Below, piece by piece: positions 35,401 through 43,041 of a DNA stretch of 64,000 bases (position 1 is the first letter of the stretch; each line of letters starts with the position of its first letter). Location: assembly GCA_044371425.1 (NCBI GenBank), contig JBILTR010000001.1, positions 62,001 through 126,000 of the forward strand, written 5' to 3'. The notes beneath the pieces were generated by a model, which saw nothing but the letters and a program-made list of their open reading frames with translations, searched no databases and was not told the DNA's origin. The translations under genes and the position numbers were made by a program. The stretch comes from JBEISR01 sp044371425. GTDB lineage: Bacteria > Planctomycetota > Planctomycetia > Pirellulales > Pirellulaceae.

Positions 35401-35538
35401 CAGGAAGGAGCCGCCAAACTGGTGACCGTGGGAGCCAGTCGTACCTCTCTGCCACAGGATCAGATTCCGGAACTGGCTGCCTGGACCAGTGTCTGCCGAG
35501 TCCTGCTGAACCTTCACGAGACAATCACGCGACCCTAA
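32401..35538 (+). CDS. Planctomycete cytochrome c with DUF1549 and DUF1553 (PSD1) domains
   Basis: A 1045-residue exported protein. A signal peptide (LRFIGSIGLIASSLATSATTLCFGQ) precedes a c-type heme site CFACH (46-50) in a PSC1-type cytochrome domain. DUF1549 covers about 150-350 and contains a second CxxCH, CCECH (338-342), in CCECHDHKYDPF. DUF1553 covers about 700-1000 (RANRLDLARWLVAPEHPLTS, NRLWKHFFGTGI). Between the two lies a beta-rich domain (about 470-625, with GNGNFVLSELIV and LGRFRVSW) that is also found in the other PSD1 protein of this window. Role: probably periplasmic redox or polysaccharide-related; unproven. GGGAG precedes ATG 32401. No DUF1501 gene follows, unlike the usual pairing. 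Confidence 0.87.
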   Translation: MRTLRFIGSIGLIASSLATSATTLCFGQEESIQFNRDIRPILSDHCFACHGPDANRREADRRLDTETGLLGSDEQLGPVVRGKLSESRLWDRVTTEDPELRMPPDSTGKPLSDAQRTLLRRWIEQGAAYEGHWAFQPIDRPAVPKLDLPDGSNAIDHFLAEPIARLSLAVSPPADRRTLIRRLSLDLLGLPPSPQRVEQFASDASPDAYVRLVEELLNSEHYGERMAMLWMDLVRYADSVGYHGDQEMSVSPYRDYVIDAFNRNVPFDQFTIEQLAGDLLPQNPGTKESRRLQIASGYNRLGMMSAEGGVQDKEYLAKYIAERVRNLGGTWMGLTLGCCECHDHKYDPFSIRDFYQLEAFFADIEENGLYAGANDTGIWGPSIPVPTPEQEAKQQQLKTQLEEAESEYRSAGEKSLPGLDQWLAELPSWTIVPPDQSTSAQGATLTLQPDHSLLASGNSPATDQTTLQWNHFPKEIQTLRIETLPDESLPRKGPGRAGNGNFVLSELIVHWVPLDEGEPKKIPIVQGLASYEQTGAAEGNPYGKWAVAGALDDDAKGPTWGWAVMERAGQRNDAWFALDRTAIPDQPGSLRVTLLQNLDNPQHTLGRFRVSWTAQPIPKFYLDQAPQETLAAADAAAQSRSEDATGRLMAWWKEKSPTLQPMRDLIAARKKELEAHEKSIPVTLVTRTVNPRMVRVLARGNWMDDSGDLVEPAVPEVLSVRLEKSNPSRANRLDLARWLVAPEHPLTSRVLVNRLWKHFFGTGIARRVDDFGSQGDPPSHPELLDYLASRMIDSGWNIKEMVRLIVLSSAYQRSASATDSQMAVDPTNRWLTHQNRYRMDAELVRDNALAVSDLLVRLVGGRSVRPYQPPGYWAYLNFPTREWQNSQGESLYRRGLYTHWQRQYLHPSLLAFDAPSREECTADRPRSNTPLQSLVLLNDPSYVEAARHLAEQLLFDRQPIEDRRRLEIGFHRVIGRWPAEAETQVLSDLLVKHRSQWKEDQEGAAKLVTVGASRTSLPQDQIPELAAWTSVCRVLLNLHETITRP

Positions 35539-35560
35539 GTTCGATTTCTTCTCGGAAGCG

Positions 35561-35735
35561 GCACGGGCATACCGCCTGCGCTGCACTGGCATGGCCGAGA
35601 CGGCGATGCCACGGAGAGATGTCTCCAGCAGATTTGTGGCATGGTCGCGATCGCCTGCGCTGCACTGGCATGGCCGAGACGGCGATGCCACGGAAGTAGA
35701 TCTTTCGCAGATTGGTGGCACGGGCGCGGGTGCAC
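35561..35735. repeat. Tandem repeat of about 79 bp with hairpin core, 2.2 copies
   Basis: Units start at 35561, 35639 and 35718 (partial). A 42-base core (CGCCTGCGCTGCACTGG and the following hairpin) is identical in the first two. The hairpin is GGCATGGCCG-AGA-CGGCGATGCC, a 10-bp stem with one G-G mismatch. It is in the 348-base gap between the convergent PSD1 gene (plus strand, ends 35538) and the lipoprotein gene (minus strand, ends 35887). A related perfect hairpin is at 25448. Confidence 0.93.
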
Positions 35736-35810
35736 ACCAAATGATAGAGTCTCCTATCCGCGATCGTCTCGCTCCATCGAAGACGCTCAAGCTGCCAATC
35801 GCCACAGCAA

Positions 35811-35851
35811 TAAAAAACGCTTTGCGACTCCCAGAGAGAATCGCAAAGCGT
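35811..35851 (-). terminator. Rho-independent terminator of the DUF1559/lipoprotein operon
   Basis: An 11-bp perfect stem (ACGCTTTGCGA/TCGCAAAGCGT) with a 13-nt loop. Read on the minus strand it is followed by TTTTTTA, 36 bases after the stop of the lipoprotein gene. TTTTT on the other side (from 35855) lets it work for the plus strand too, so it probably serves both convergent transcripts. Confidence 0.9.
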
Positions 35852-35886
35852 CTGTTTTTGTCTTAGGCCAGCGAGCGATGGGACGC

Positions 35887-36429
35887 TTACTTGGGAGCCG
35901 CGGTAGAGCAATCGCTCTTGAGGTCAAAGTCGAACTTCGTCGTCGACTTGGATACCTCGACGGAGATCTTGGGATCGCTGTTGTAGCAGGCAGGGACCTT
36001 ACCCGATCCTGCCCCATCCTTGGCGATCTCGATCACCTCCCCGTCGGCTGTCTCCCTCGCTTCTCCGTCGTCTCCTTCCTGGGGAATCGCAGACGCCGCA
36101 TCCGATGCAGCCGCCTCGGAGCCACCCGACTTGGGCACGAACCGCACCTTCTTGCTGCCCGGGGTGACCCCAGACTTGCGGTTGTTGAGCATCATCTTGT
36201 AGTTGCCGGACGAGTCGGTGACGCCGAAAGAGTACTGAAAAGGGTTGTCCTCAAAACGGACTTCGACCCCTTCGACAGGTACTCCATCCACCATCACAGT
36301 CCCGGTGATGTCGACCAGATTCAGCTTGGCGTAATCGGCATCGCCGGGGCCTGCGCAACCGGTCAGCATCAAACCCAAACCAGCAACCGATACCAACCGG
36401 CTCCCTCCGAACAGAACTCGAAAACTCAT
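35887..36429 (-). CDS. Small lipoprotein with carboxypeptidase-regulatory-like fold
   Basis: A 180-residue lipoprotein: a hydrophobic leader ends in the lipobox LMLTGC, so Cys24 is lipidated. The body is a beta-sandwich of the transthyretin/carboxypeptidase regulatory type (DITGTVMVDGVPVEGVEVRF, YSFGVTDSSGNYKMML), then an acidic linker (EGDDGEARETADGEVIE) and the typical planctomycete ending (KVPACYNSDPKISVEVSKST, KFDFDL). Such genes regularly follow DUF1559 pilin-like genes. ATG 36429 is 78 bases after the DUF1559 stop on the same strand, so one operon. Exact role unknown, presumably cell surface. Confidence 0.8.
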   Translation of the reverse strand: MSFRVLFGGSRLVSVAGLGLMLTGCAGPGDADYAKLNLVDITGTVMVDGVPVEGVEVRFEDNPFQYSFGVTDSSGNYKMMLNNRKSGVTPGSKKVRFVPKSGGSEAAASDAASAIPQEGDDGEARETADGEVIEIAKDGAGSGKVPACYNSDPKISVEVSKSTTKFDFDLKSDCSTAAPK

Positions 36430-36507
36430 CGGGTCATCAACCTTTCCCAGTCCAATCGCCTTGGTTCCATTCACAAAGAAGATCCCACTGCCTATCGCTC
36501 GCAAGGA

Positions 36508-37461
36508 TCATTCGTCCAAGATCGCCACTTCGGCGCCGTCTCGCGAACCTAACGGTCGGTAGACGTTCATGTCGATGCCGTCTGCGATGAACCGAACGGA
36601 ACCATCACCCAGTGCGAAAGTCGCACCGCCACGGTGGTAGCTGCCAAACGACATTTCCATCAACTGGCCGCTTATCGCAGGATCGCGAAGCTGGGCGTTG
36701 ATGCGAACGATCGTGCTGCCCGAAGCTTCCGTGAACTCGGTGCCACCCGTCCCGCCAGCGCAGTTGCAGGGGTCGATCTGGGGACTGCCGATCACCCAAA
36801 AGTCCATCCCCTGGTCGTCCTTGACGAATTCCGGATCGGTCAGCGATTCGCCGATCATGATGGTGTTGGAAAGCCCATCGGGAATCTCGCCAAACTGAAC
36901 GCTCTTGCAACCAAAGAACAATCCGTTCAGGTCGACCATCTCGAACGATTTGGTGTTTGGCAAAGGACGAGTCGAGGAGTCATCGGAGCTGATGTCGCTG
37001 CCCCCGTTGCCGCGGTAACTGGCAGGGACGCGACGGGTGATGCCGTTGTAGTTGTAGGTGTCCTTCAGCGCCATACTGGGGCACTTGAAGACACTCAGAT
37101 TCGTCTCGCAAGCCGCTCGGTTCGGGCTGTTGGCAGCATCCCAATTCCCCAGACCGCTTTCCTGGAACAGCAGGGTGTTGTGCAAATTCGTCTGCTCAAC
37201 GTATGGCAGGATCAATGCACTCCAGAGCGTTCCGTGGGTGTTCCAACCGAAGGGCAGCCCCTTGAAGGAGGACTCGTAGTTCATCATCGCCAAGCCGATC
37301 TGCTTGACATTATTACTGCAGCTCATGCGGCGAGCCGCTTCGCGGGCTGCCTGGACGGCAGGGAGCAGCAAACCCACCAGAATCCCAATGATGGCAATCA
37401 CTACCAGCAATTCGACCAGAGTAAATGCCGGACGCACCCGAGCGGGAACAGAACGATTCAC
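36508..37461 (-). CDS. DUF1559 pilin-like protein with prepilin N-terminus
   Basis: A 317-residue protein with a type IV prepilin-like leader: the cleavage and methylation motif is RPAFTLVELLVVIAIIGILV, followed by LLPAVQAAREAARRMSCSNN, where two conserved helices and a Cys follow. The C-terminal family mark H-x9-DG is present (YHRGGATFALGDGSVRF). Start: GTG 37461 with AGGAGGA seven bases before it; the frame is open to 37509 but without such a site. Expected path: processing by a prepilin peptidase such as the one at 28.5 kb, then assembly into a surface fibre or pseudopilus. The lipoprotein gene follows in the same operon. Confidence 0.92.
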   Translation of the reverse strand: MNRSVPARVRPAFTLVELLVVIAIIGILVGLLLPAVQAAREAARRMSCSNNVKQIGLAMMNYESSFKGLPFGWNTHGTLWSALILPYVEQTNLHNTLLFQESGLGNWDAANSPNRAACETNLSVFKCPSMALKDTYNYNGITRRVPASYRGNGGSDISSDDSSTRPLPNTKSFEMVDLNGLFFGCKSVQFGEIPDGLSNTIMIGESLTDPEFVKDDQGMDFWVIGSPQIDPCNCAGGTGGTEFTEASGSTIVRINAQLRDPAISGQLMEMSFGSYHRGGATFALGDGSVRFIADGIDMNVYRPLGSRDGAEVAILDE

Positions 37462-37844
37462 GCGACTTCCTCCTGCAAAGCGATGAATAAGGACAATTAA
37501 TCCCAGCAATGACGGAATTTTAACGACTCGCGGCCAAGCAATGGTGAGGATTCGATGAAGAAAGCGAGCCAGAAGTTCGTCGAATCGCGATTTGGTTTCC
37601 CGACCGGCGCAGTTCTCCAGGTTGCTTCAGTTTGACGTTGCCGGTTCCTTGGGGTATGGTGAAAAGAATTCCCTTGCACCTGTTTCAAGGGGATTTCCCG
37701 CCTCAAGGCTTGCGGTCGCTAGGGACATGGAGCTCGCTGTCTGTCATCTCAGAAAAGCGGTTCCGGTTTTGCTGCGACCATTCGCCCCAGGGGTTTTGCC
37801 CCTCCGAATTGCATCCATCGGTTCTCACTCCTGAGAGCGTCGTC
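37462..37844. other. Divergent promoter region (DUF1559 / WD40-PSD1 genes)
   Basis: A 383-base gap between a minus-strand and a plus-strand gene. It holds the strong AGGAGGA ribosome site of the DUF1559 gene (about 37468-37474) and an AT-rich part around 37493-37530. I see no repeat, RNA gene or reliable promoter pair. Confidence 0.5.
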
Positions 37845-40800
37845 ATGAATGGTCGTCTCCCATCCCCCTGGCTGATCTCCCACACTGCGGAATCCCAGGA
37901 TTCGCTGTCGTCTCAGTGGCCTAGGACCCTAGGGACGATGGCTCAAGTCGCTTTGCTGCTCCTCTTCTTTGGCACTGCTTCGTTTGCCCAAGAGACACCT
38001 GCGGCGGTCGAAACGGTCAGCTACCAGAAAGAGGTGCTGCCGATCTTCCGAGCCCATTGTGTCGGCTGCCACCAGCCTGCCAAAGCGCAAGGTGGCTTTG
38101 TGATGACCGACTTTGCCAAACTGCTTGCGGGTGGGGAATCGGGAGAGGCGGCGATCGTCGCGGGGAATGTGGAGTCGAGTCATTTGCTTGCGGAAATCGT
38201 GCCGGTCGATGGCAAGGCGGAGATGCCCAAGAACGCACCCCCGCTGACCGATGCTCAGATCGATTTGATCCGCCGCTGGATCGCTCAAGGTGCCGTCAAT
38301 GATTTGGTGGAGCGGCCGGCGCCGTTTGATGCCGAGCATCCGCCGGTCTATCGTCAGGCTCCAGCGATCCCGTCGATCGATTTTTCTCCCGACGGCCAGT
38401 GGATGGCGGTGGCTGGCTACTACGAAGCGCTGCTCTTCCAGGTCTCAGACGGTTCGCTGAAGGGAAGATTGGTCGGGGTCTCCCCACGCGTGGAATCGGT
38501 CCGCTTTTCGCCCGATGGGACGCGCTTGGCGGTCGCTGCTGGTTCCCCGGGGCTGTCGGGCGAAATCCAGGTTTGGGATTGGCAAGCCGGCCAACTGACG
38601 CTCAGCCAGTCCGCAGGTTTTGATACCCCCTTCGGCCTCAGTTGGTCCGGCGACGGAAAGCTGCTCGCCTACGGTTCTACCGACAACGTCGTTCGCGCGA
38701 TCGATTCAACAACGGGCCAGCGCGTGCTCTACCAAGGAGCCCACGAGGACTGGCCCCGCGCGACGGTCTTTACGGTCTCAGGCGAGCATTTGATTTCTGC
38801 TGGTCGCGACATGACGGTCAAGTTGACCGAGGTAGCCACCGAACGCTTCATCGACAACGTGACGTCGATCACGCCGGGTGCCTTGCGCGGCGGGATCAGC
38901 GCGCTGGCACGCCATCCTCTCAGGGATGAGGTGCTGGTGGGCGGATCGGATGGATCCCCCAAGCTCTACCGCGTCTTCCGGCAGACTGCTCGGCAGATTG
39001 GGGATGATGCGAACTTGCTGCGAAAGCTTCCAGAGATGCCGGGCCGGATCTTCTCGGTGGCAATCAGCCCCGACGCCAAGTATTTGGCTGCTGCTAGCAC
39101 GCTGGATGGCCGCAGTCAGGTGCGTGTTTGGAGCTATGACATCGAGGGTCAACTGCCGGAAGAAATCAAGGCGATTCAGGCCAAGCGAGTCATGGCGCGG
39201 TCGGCGGCTGAGAAGACGAAACTGGATCAATACGTGACAACCGAACCGCAGCCCATCGGAACATGGGAAGTGCCTGCGGCCGTCTACGCGATCGCCATCG
39301 ACAACCAGGGACGCTTGGCAGCGGGAGCCACCGATGGCCATCTCCGTCTTTGGGAGATCGCCTCCCAGAAGCCACTAGCTGACTTCTCCGTCGTGCCGGC
39401 TCAATCGGGAGCCCAGGCGGCCACCGAAGATCATTTTGCTGATGACTACCGAAAGCACCTCGATGCGCTACCTGCCGAACCATCGGCTCCTTTGGCGACA
39501 GCACCCCGTGCGATCGATCCGGCGTCGCTAACCAAGATTTCTGTTCTCCCCGAAAAAATCGATCTCCTCGCTTGGCACCATTCCGCCCAGCTGATCGTTC
39601 TGGGAGAGACCGCATCGGGCGAATCGATCGATGTGACGCATCTAGCGACCTACCCTGCCGGGAACCCGCTGGTTCGAGTCTCCCCGCTGGGGGTTGTCCG
39701 ACCGGTCGGCGATGGCGATGGGGCGCTGGAACTGAAGGTGGGTAGTTTGGCGGCCAGTGTGCCGTTGCATGTGGAAGCATCGGCGATCAGTCCTGTCGAT
39801 TTTGTTCGAGATGTCAACCCGGTTCTGTCACGTCTGGGTTGCAACCAAGGAACCTGCCACGGAGCTCAAGCCGGCAAGAACGGCTTCAAGCTTTCTCTGA
39901 GAGGCTACGACCCGCTGTACGATGTCCGCGCTCTGACCGATGACCTGGCCGCTCGCCGCGTCAATCTCTCGTCGCCTCACGAGTCGCTGATGCTTTCCAA
40001 ACCACTTGGGACGGTGCCGCATGCGGGGGGCACGCTGATCAAGCAGGGAGATCCCTCTGCTTCGGTGATCGAGCAATGGATTCGGCAGGGAGCACCGCTG
40101 AAGCTGGATACGCCACGCGTTGTCAAACTGGAGGTGCAGCCATCCAATCCGATCGCGCAGTTGGAGGGAGATCTTCGCCAGATGCGCGTCATCGCGACCT
40201 ATGCCGACGGCAAACAGCGCGACGTGACTCAGGAAGCCTTCCTCGAGAGCGGCAATTCGGAGGTGGCGATTCTGGCAGGTCGCGGTCGCGTTCAGGCAGT
40301 CCGTCGCGGCGAAGCCCCCCTGCTGGCTCGCTTTGAAGGTGCTTACGCTGCCACCACGCTGACGGTGATGGGCAATCGCGATGGCTTCGTCTGGCAGGAT
40401 CCTCCCGTGTGGAATGCGATCGACCAGCACGTGGCCGCCAAGTGGCAACGGATCAAGACGCTGCCGTCGAATGTCTGCAACGATGCCGAATTCATCCGAC
40501 GGGTCTACCTGGATCTGGTCGGTCTGCCGCCGACAGCCGAACAGGTCCGCGCGTTCCTTTACGACCCACGAAGCACTCAGGAAAAGAGACGGGTGCTGAT
40601 CGATCAGCTGCTTGCCAGCGACGAATATGTCGACCACTGGACCAACAAGTGGTCTGATCTGCTTCAGGTCAACAGCAAGTTCCTCGGCAAGGAAGGGGCT
40701 CAGGGATTCAAAGACTGGATCCGCGGTCAAGTTGCTTCCAACACGCCGTATGACCAATTCGTCAAATCGATCATCACCGCATCAGGCTCCAACCGCCAGA

Positions 40801-43031
40801 ATCCACCAGCTTCCTATTACAAGATCCTTCGCACGCCGGAGGAGATTCTGGAAAATACATCGCATCTCTTCCTGGCGGTGCGATTCAATTGCAACAAGTG
40901 CCATGATCACCCTTTCGAAAAATGGACGCAGGATCAGTACTACCAAACCGCAGCCTACTTCGCACAAGTCGGTCTGAAGAAGGATCCCGAAAGCGGCGAC
41001 AAGGCGATTGGGGGGACGGCGGTGGAAGGGGCCAAGCCGCTTTGGGAAGAGGTCTTTGACAAGCCAGACGGGGAAATGACTCACCAGCGCACCAGCGCCG
41101 TCGCGCCTCCCCAGTTCCCCTATCCGGTTGCGGTGGAGGCGACGGAACCGACGCCGCGCAGAACGCAGTTTGCCACCTGGCTGACCAGCCCTTCGAATCC
41201 CTACTTCGCTCGCAGCTACGTCAACCGACTCTGGGGCTACTTGCTGGGAACCGGCTTGATCGAACCGCTGGATGACATCCGCGCCGGCAATCCGCCAAGC
41301 AACCCGGAACTGCTGGCGTATCTGGAGAAGGAATTCATCGACCACAAGTTCGACGTGAAGCATGTGCTGCGACTGATCTGCAACAGCCGCACCTATCAGT
41401 TGTCGCTGGAGTCGAACGACTGGAACAAGGATGATGGACTGAATTATTCGAAGGCGAAAGCGCGGCGACTGCCAGCCGAAGTCCTCTACGATGCGGTCCA
41501 CCGCGTCACCGGCACCAGGTCGGAGATCCCCGGTCTGGCCGCTGGTGCCCGGGCTGCTTCTCTGGCCGATGCCGATGCCCAGTTGCCCGACGGGTTCCTC
41601 AACAACTTGGGCCGTCCCGTCCGCGAGAGCGCCTGCGAATGCGAACGCTCCAACGACCTCCAGCTGGGTGGAGTGATGGCGCTAGTCAGCGGACCGACGA
41701 TCGGTTCGGCGATCGGTGCCCCCCAGAACGATCTCCATCAACTGGCGCAGTCGACCGAGGATCCCAAGGCGATGATCGCCGAGCTGTTCCTGAGGGTGCT
41801 GAATCGGCCGGCGACCGACGCCGAGATCGCCATCGCAGAGAAGACGATCGAACGGGTGCAAAGCGACCATCAGCAACTGGTTCAGGCGCTTGCGGAGAAA
41901 GAAGCTTGGTGGGTGGAAGAGAAGGCGAAGCGCGAGCAAGAGCGGCTGAAGAATCTGGAAGCCGCTCAGCAGGAAGCTGCCGCCCGCACCGAAGAGATCA
42001 AGCCGGAGAGGGAGCGGTTGGAGAAGGAACGCGCCGACCGGATCGCTGCGGCCGAAGCGACCAAGAAGCAGTACCTCGATCAGCTGCCAGAAACCTTCCA
42101 TCAGTATCTGGCCACCAAGGTGGCTCCCACTTCCTGGATTCCGCTCGCAGCAACCCAGCTTTCGACCACCCAGGGAGGCAAGCTGATTCCTCAAGCCGAT
42201 CGATCGATCCGCGCGGAGGGATCGCAGGAAAAGGGGATCTACCAGGTCACCGCTCAGCCAGGCGTTTCGCGCATCACGGGAGTGCGATTGGAAGCTCTGC
42301 CGGTTCCCGAGATCCCTGGGGGCGGTCCTGGGCTGCCACCCAACGGCAATTTCGTCGTGACCGAACTGGAAGTGCTGGCGGGTCCGATTTCTGATCCCAA
42401 GCAGCGAACGCCGCTGAAGTTTGCTAAAGGACTGACCGATTTCGATCAACCAGGCTTCTCCGCCGGGGCGCTGATCGACGGGAAAAACAACGATCAAGGT
42501 GGCTGGGCGGTTGCGGAGACCGGATCGGTGGAGCACTGGGCGGTGTTGCAACTGGACAAACCGCTTGACTTGCCTGCCGACTGGGTGCTCGAATTCAAAC
42601 TGCATCAGGTGCATGAAGCAAAAGATCATCGCCTAGCAAGGTTCCGGTTGAGCGTCACAGCGGCCGAGGGAGACCTGCCACTGGGACTCCCCGAAACGCT
42701 TTCGGCGCTCGCTCGATTGTCGAAGGAAGACCGAGCCGGAGCGGCGTTGGAAGGGGGGCTGGCGTACTTCCGGAAGGTTGATCCAGGAATCCGAGAGAAA
42801 GATGCGGCCATCGGCGCTGCCTCCGTTGCCGTGCCTCCGGATGAACCCTTGGTGGCCATCAACAAGCGAATCGAACGACTACAGCAGGCGATCGGCGACG
42901 ATTCAGCCCTGCTCCGTCTGCGAAGTGATGTCGAACAGAGTGCGATCCAGGTCAAGCAGGCGCGGGTGACCGTCGCGGAAGATTTGACCTGGGCATTGAT
43001 CAACAGTCCCGCTTTCCTCTTTAATCACTAG
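37845..43031 (+). CDS. Giant WD40/cytochrome c/DUF1549-DUF1553 protein
   Basis: A 1728-residue exported protein. A long leader ends in a hydrophobic segment (MAQVALLLLFFGTASFAQ). Heme sites: CVGCH (72-76), a CNQGTCH variant (666-672) and CNKCH (1016-1020, in FNCNKCHDHPFEKW). WD40-like repeats fill about 170-520 (SIDFSPDGQWMAVAGYYEAL, SVRFSPDGTRLAVAAG). A Big_2-like stretch follows at about 565-640. DUF1549 is near 860-1045 and DUF1553 at about 1105-1280 (FARSYVNRLWGYLLGTGLIE). A coiled coil (about 1350-1420) leads to a C-terminal beta-rich domain shared with the other PSD1 protein. The DUF1501 gene starts 11 bases after the stop, so they form an operon. Confidence 0.87.
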   Translation: MNGRLPSPWLISHTAESQDSLSSQWPRTLGTMAQVALLLLFFGTASFAQETPAAVETVSYQKEVLPIFRAHCVGCHQPAKAQGGFVMTDFAKLLAGGESGEAAIVAGNVESSHLLAEIVPVDGKAEMPKNAPPLTDAQIDLIRRWIAQGAVNDLVERPAPFDAEHPPVYRQAPAIPSIDFSPDGQWMAVAGYYEALLFQVSDGSLKGRLVGVSPRVESVRFSPDGTRLAVAAGSPGLSGEIQVWDWQAGQLTLSQSAGFDTPFGLSWSGDGKLLAYGSTDNVVRAIDSTTGQRVLYQGAHEDWPRATVFTVSGEHLISAGRDMTVKLTEVATERFIDNVTSITPGALRGGISALARHPLRDEVLVGGSDGSPKLYRVFRQTARQIGDDANLLRKLPEMPGRIFSVAISPDAKYLAAASTLDGRSQVRVWSYDIEGQLPEEIKAIQAKRVMARSAAEKTKLDQYVTTEPQPIGTWEVPAAVYAIAIDNQGRLAAGATDGHLRLWEIASQKPLADFSVVPAQSGAQAATEDHFADDYRKHLDALPAEPSAPLATAPRAIDPASLTKISVLPEKIDLLAWHHSAQLIVLGETASGESIDVTHLATYPAGNPLVRVSPLGVVRPVGDGDGALELKVGSLAASVPLHVEASAISPVDFVRDVNPVLSRLGCNQGTCHGAQAGKNGFKLSLRGYDPLYDVRALTDDLAARRVNLSSPHESLMLSKPLGTVPHAGGTLIKQGDPSASVIEQWIRQGAPLKLDTPRVVKLEVQPSNPIAQLEGDLRQMRVIATYADGKQRDVTQEAFLESGNSEVAILAGRGRVQAVRRGEAPLLARFEGAYAATTLTVMGNRDGFVWQDPPVWNAIDQHVAAKWQRIKTLPSNVCNDAEFIRRVYLDLVGLPPTAEQVRAFLYDPRSTQEKRRVLIDQLLASDEYVDHWTNKWSDLLQVNSKFLGKEGAQGFKDWIRGQVASNTPYDQFVKSIITASGSNRQNPPASYYKILRTPEEILENTSHLFLAVRFNCNKCHDHPFEKWTQDQYYQTAAYFAQVGLKKDPESGDKAIGGTAVEGAKPLWEEVFDKPDGEMTHQRTSAVAPPQFPYPVAVEATEPTPRRTQFATWLTSPSNPYFARSYVNRLWGYLLGTGLIEPLDDIRAGNPPSNPELLAYLEKEFIDHKFDVKHVLRLICNSRTYQLSLESNDWNKDDGLNYSKAKARRLPAEVLYDAVHRVTGTRSEIPGLAAGARAASLADADAQLPDGFLNNLGRPVRESACECERSNDLQLGGVMALVSGPTIGSAIGAPQNDLHQLAQSTEDPKAMIAELFLRVLNRPATDAEIAIAEKTIERVQSDHQQLVQALAEKEAWWVEEKAKREQERLKNLEAAQQEAAARTEEIKPERERLEKERADRIAAAEATKKQYLDQLPETFHQYLATKVAPTSWIPLAATQLSTTQGGKLIPQADRSIRAEGSQEKGIYQVTAQPGVSRITGVRLEALPVPEIPGGGPGLPPNGNFVVTELEVLAGPISDPKQRTPLKFAKGLTDFDQPGFSAGALIDGKNNDQGGWAVAETGSVEHWAVLQLDKPLDLPADWVLEFKLHQVHEAKDHRLARFRLSVTAAEGDLPLGLPETLSALARLSKEDRAGAALEGGLAYFRKVDPGIREKDAAIGAASVAVPPDEPLVAINKRIERLQQAIGDDSALLRLRSDVEQSAIQVKQARVTVAEDLTWALINSPAFLFNH

Positions 43032-43041
43032 GAGTCCTCAC

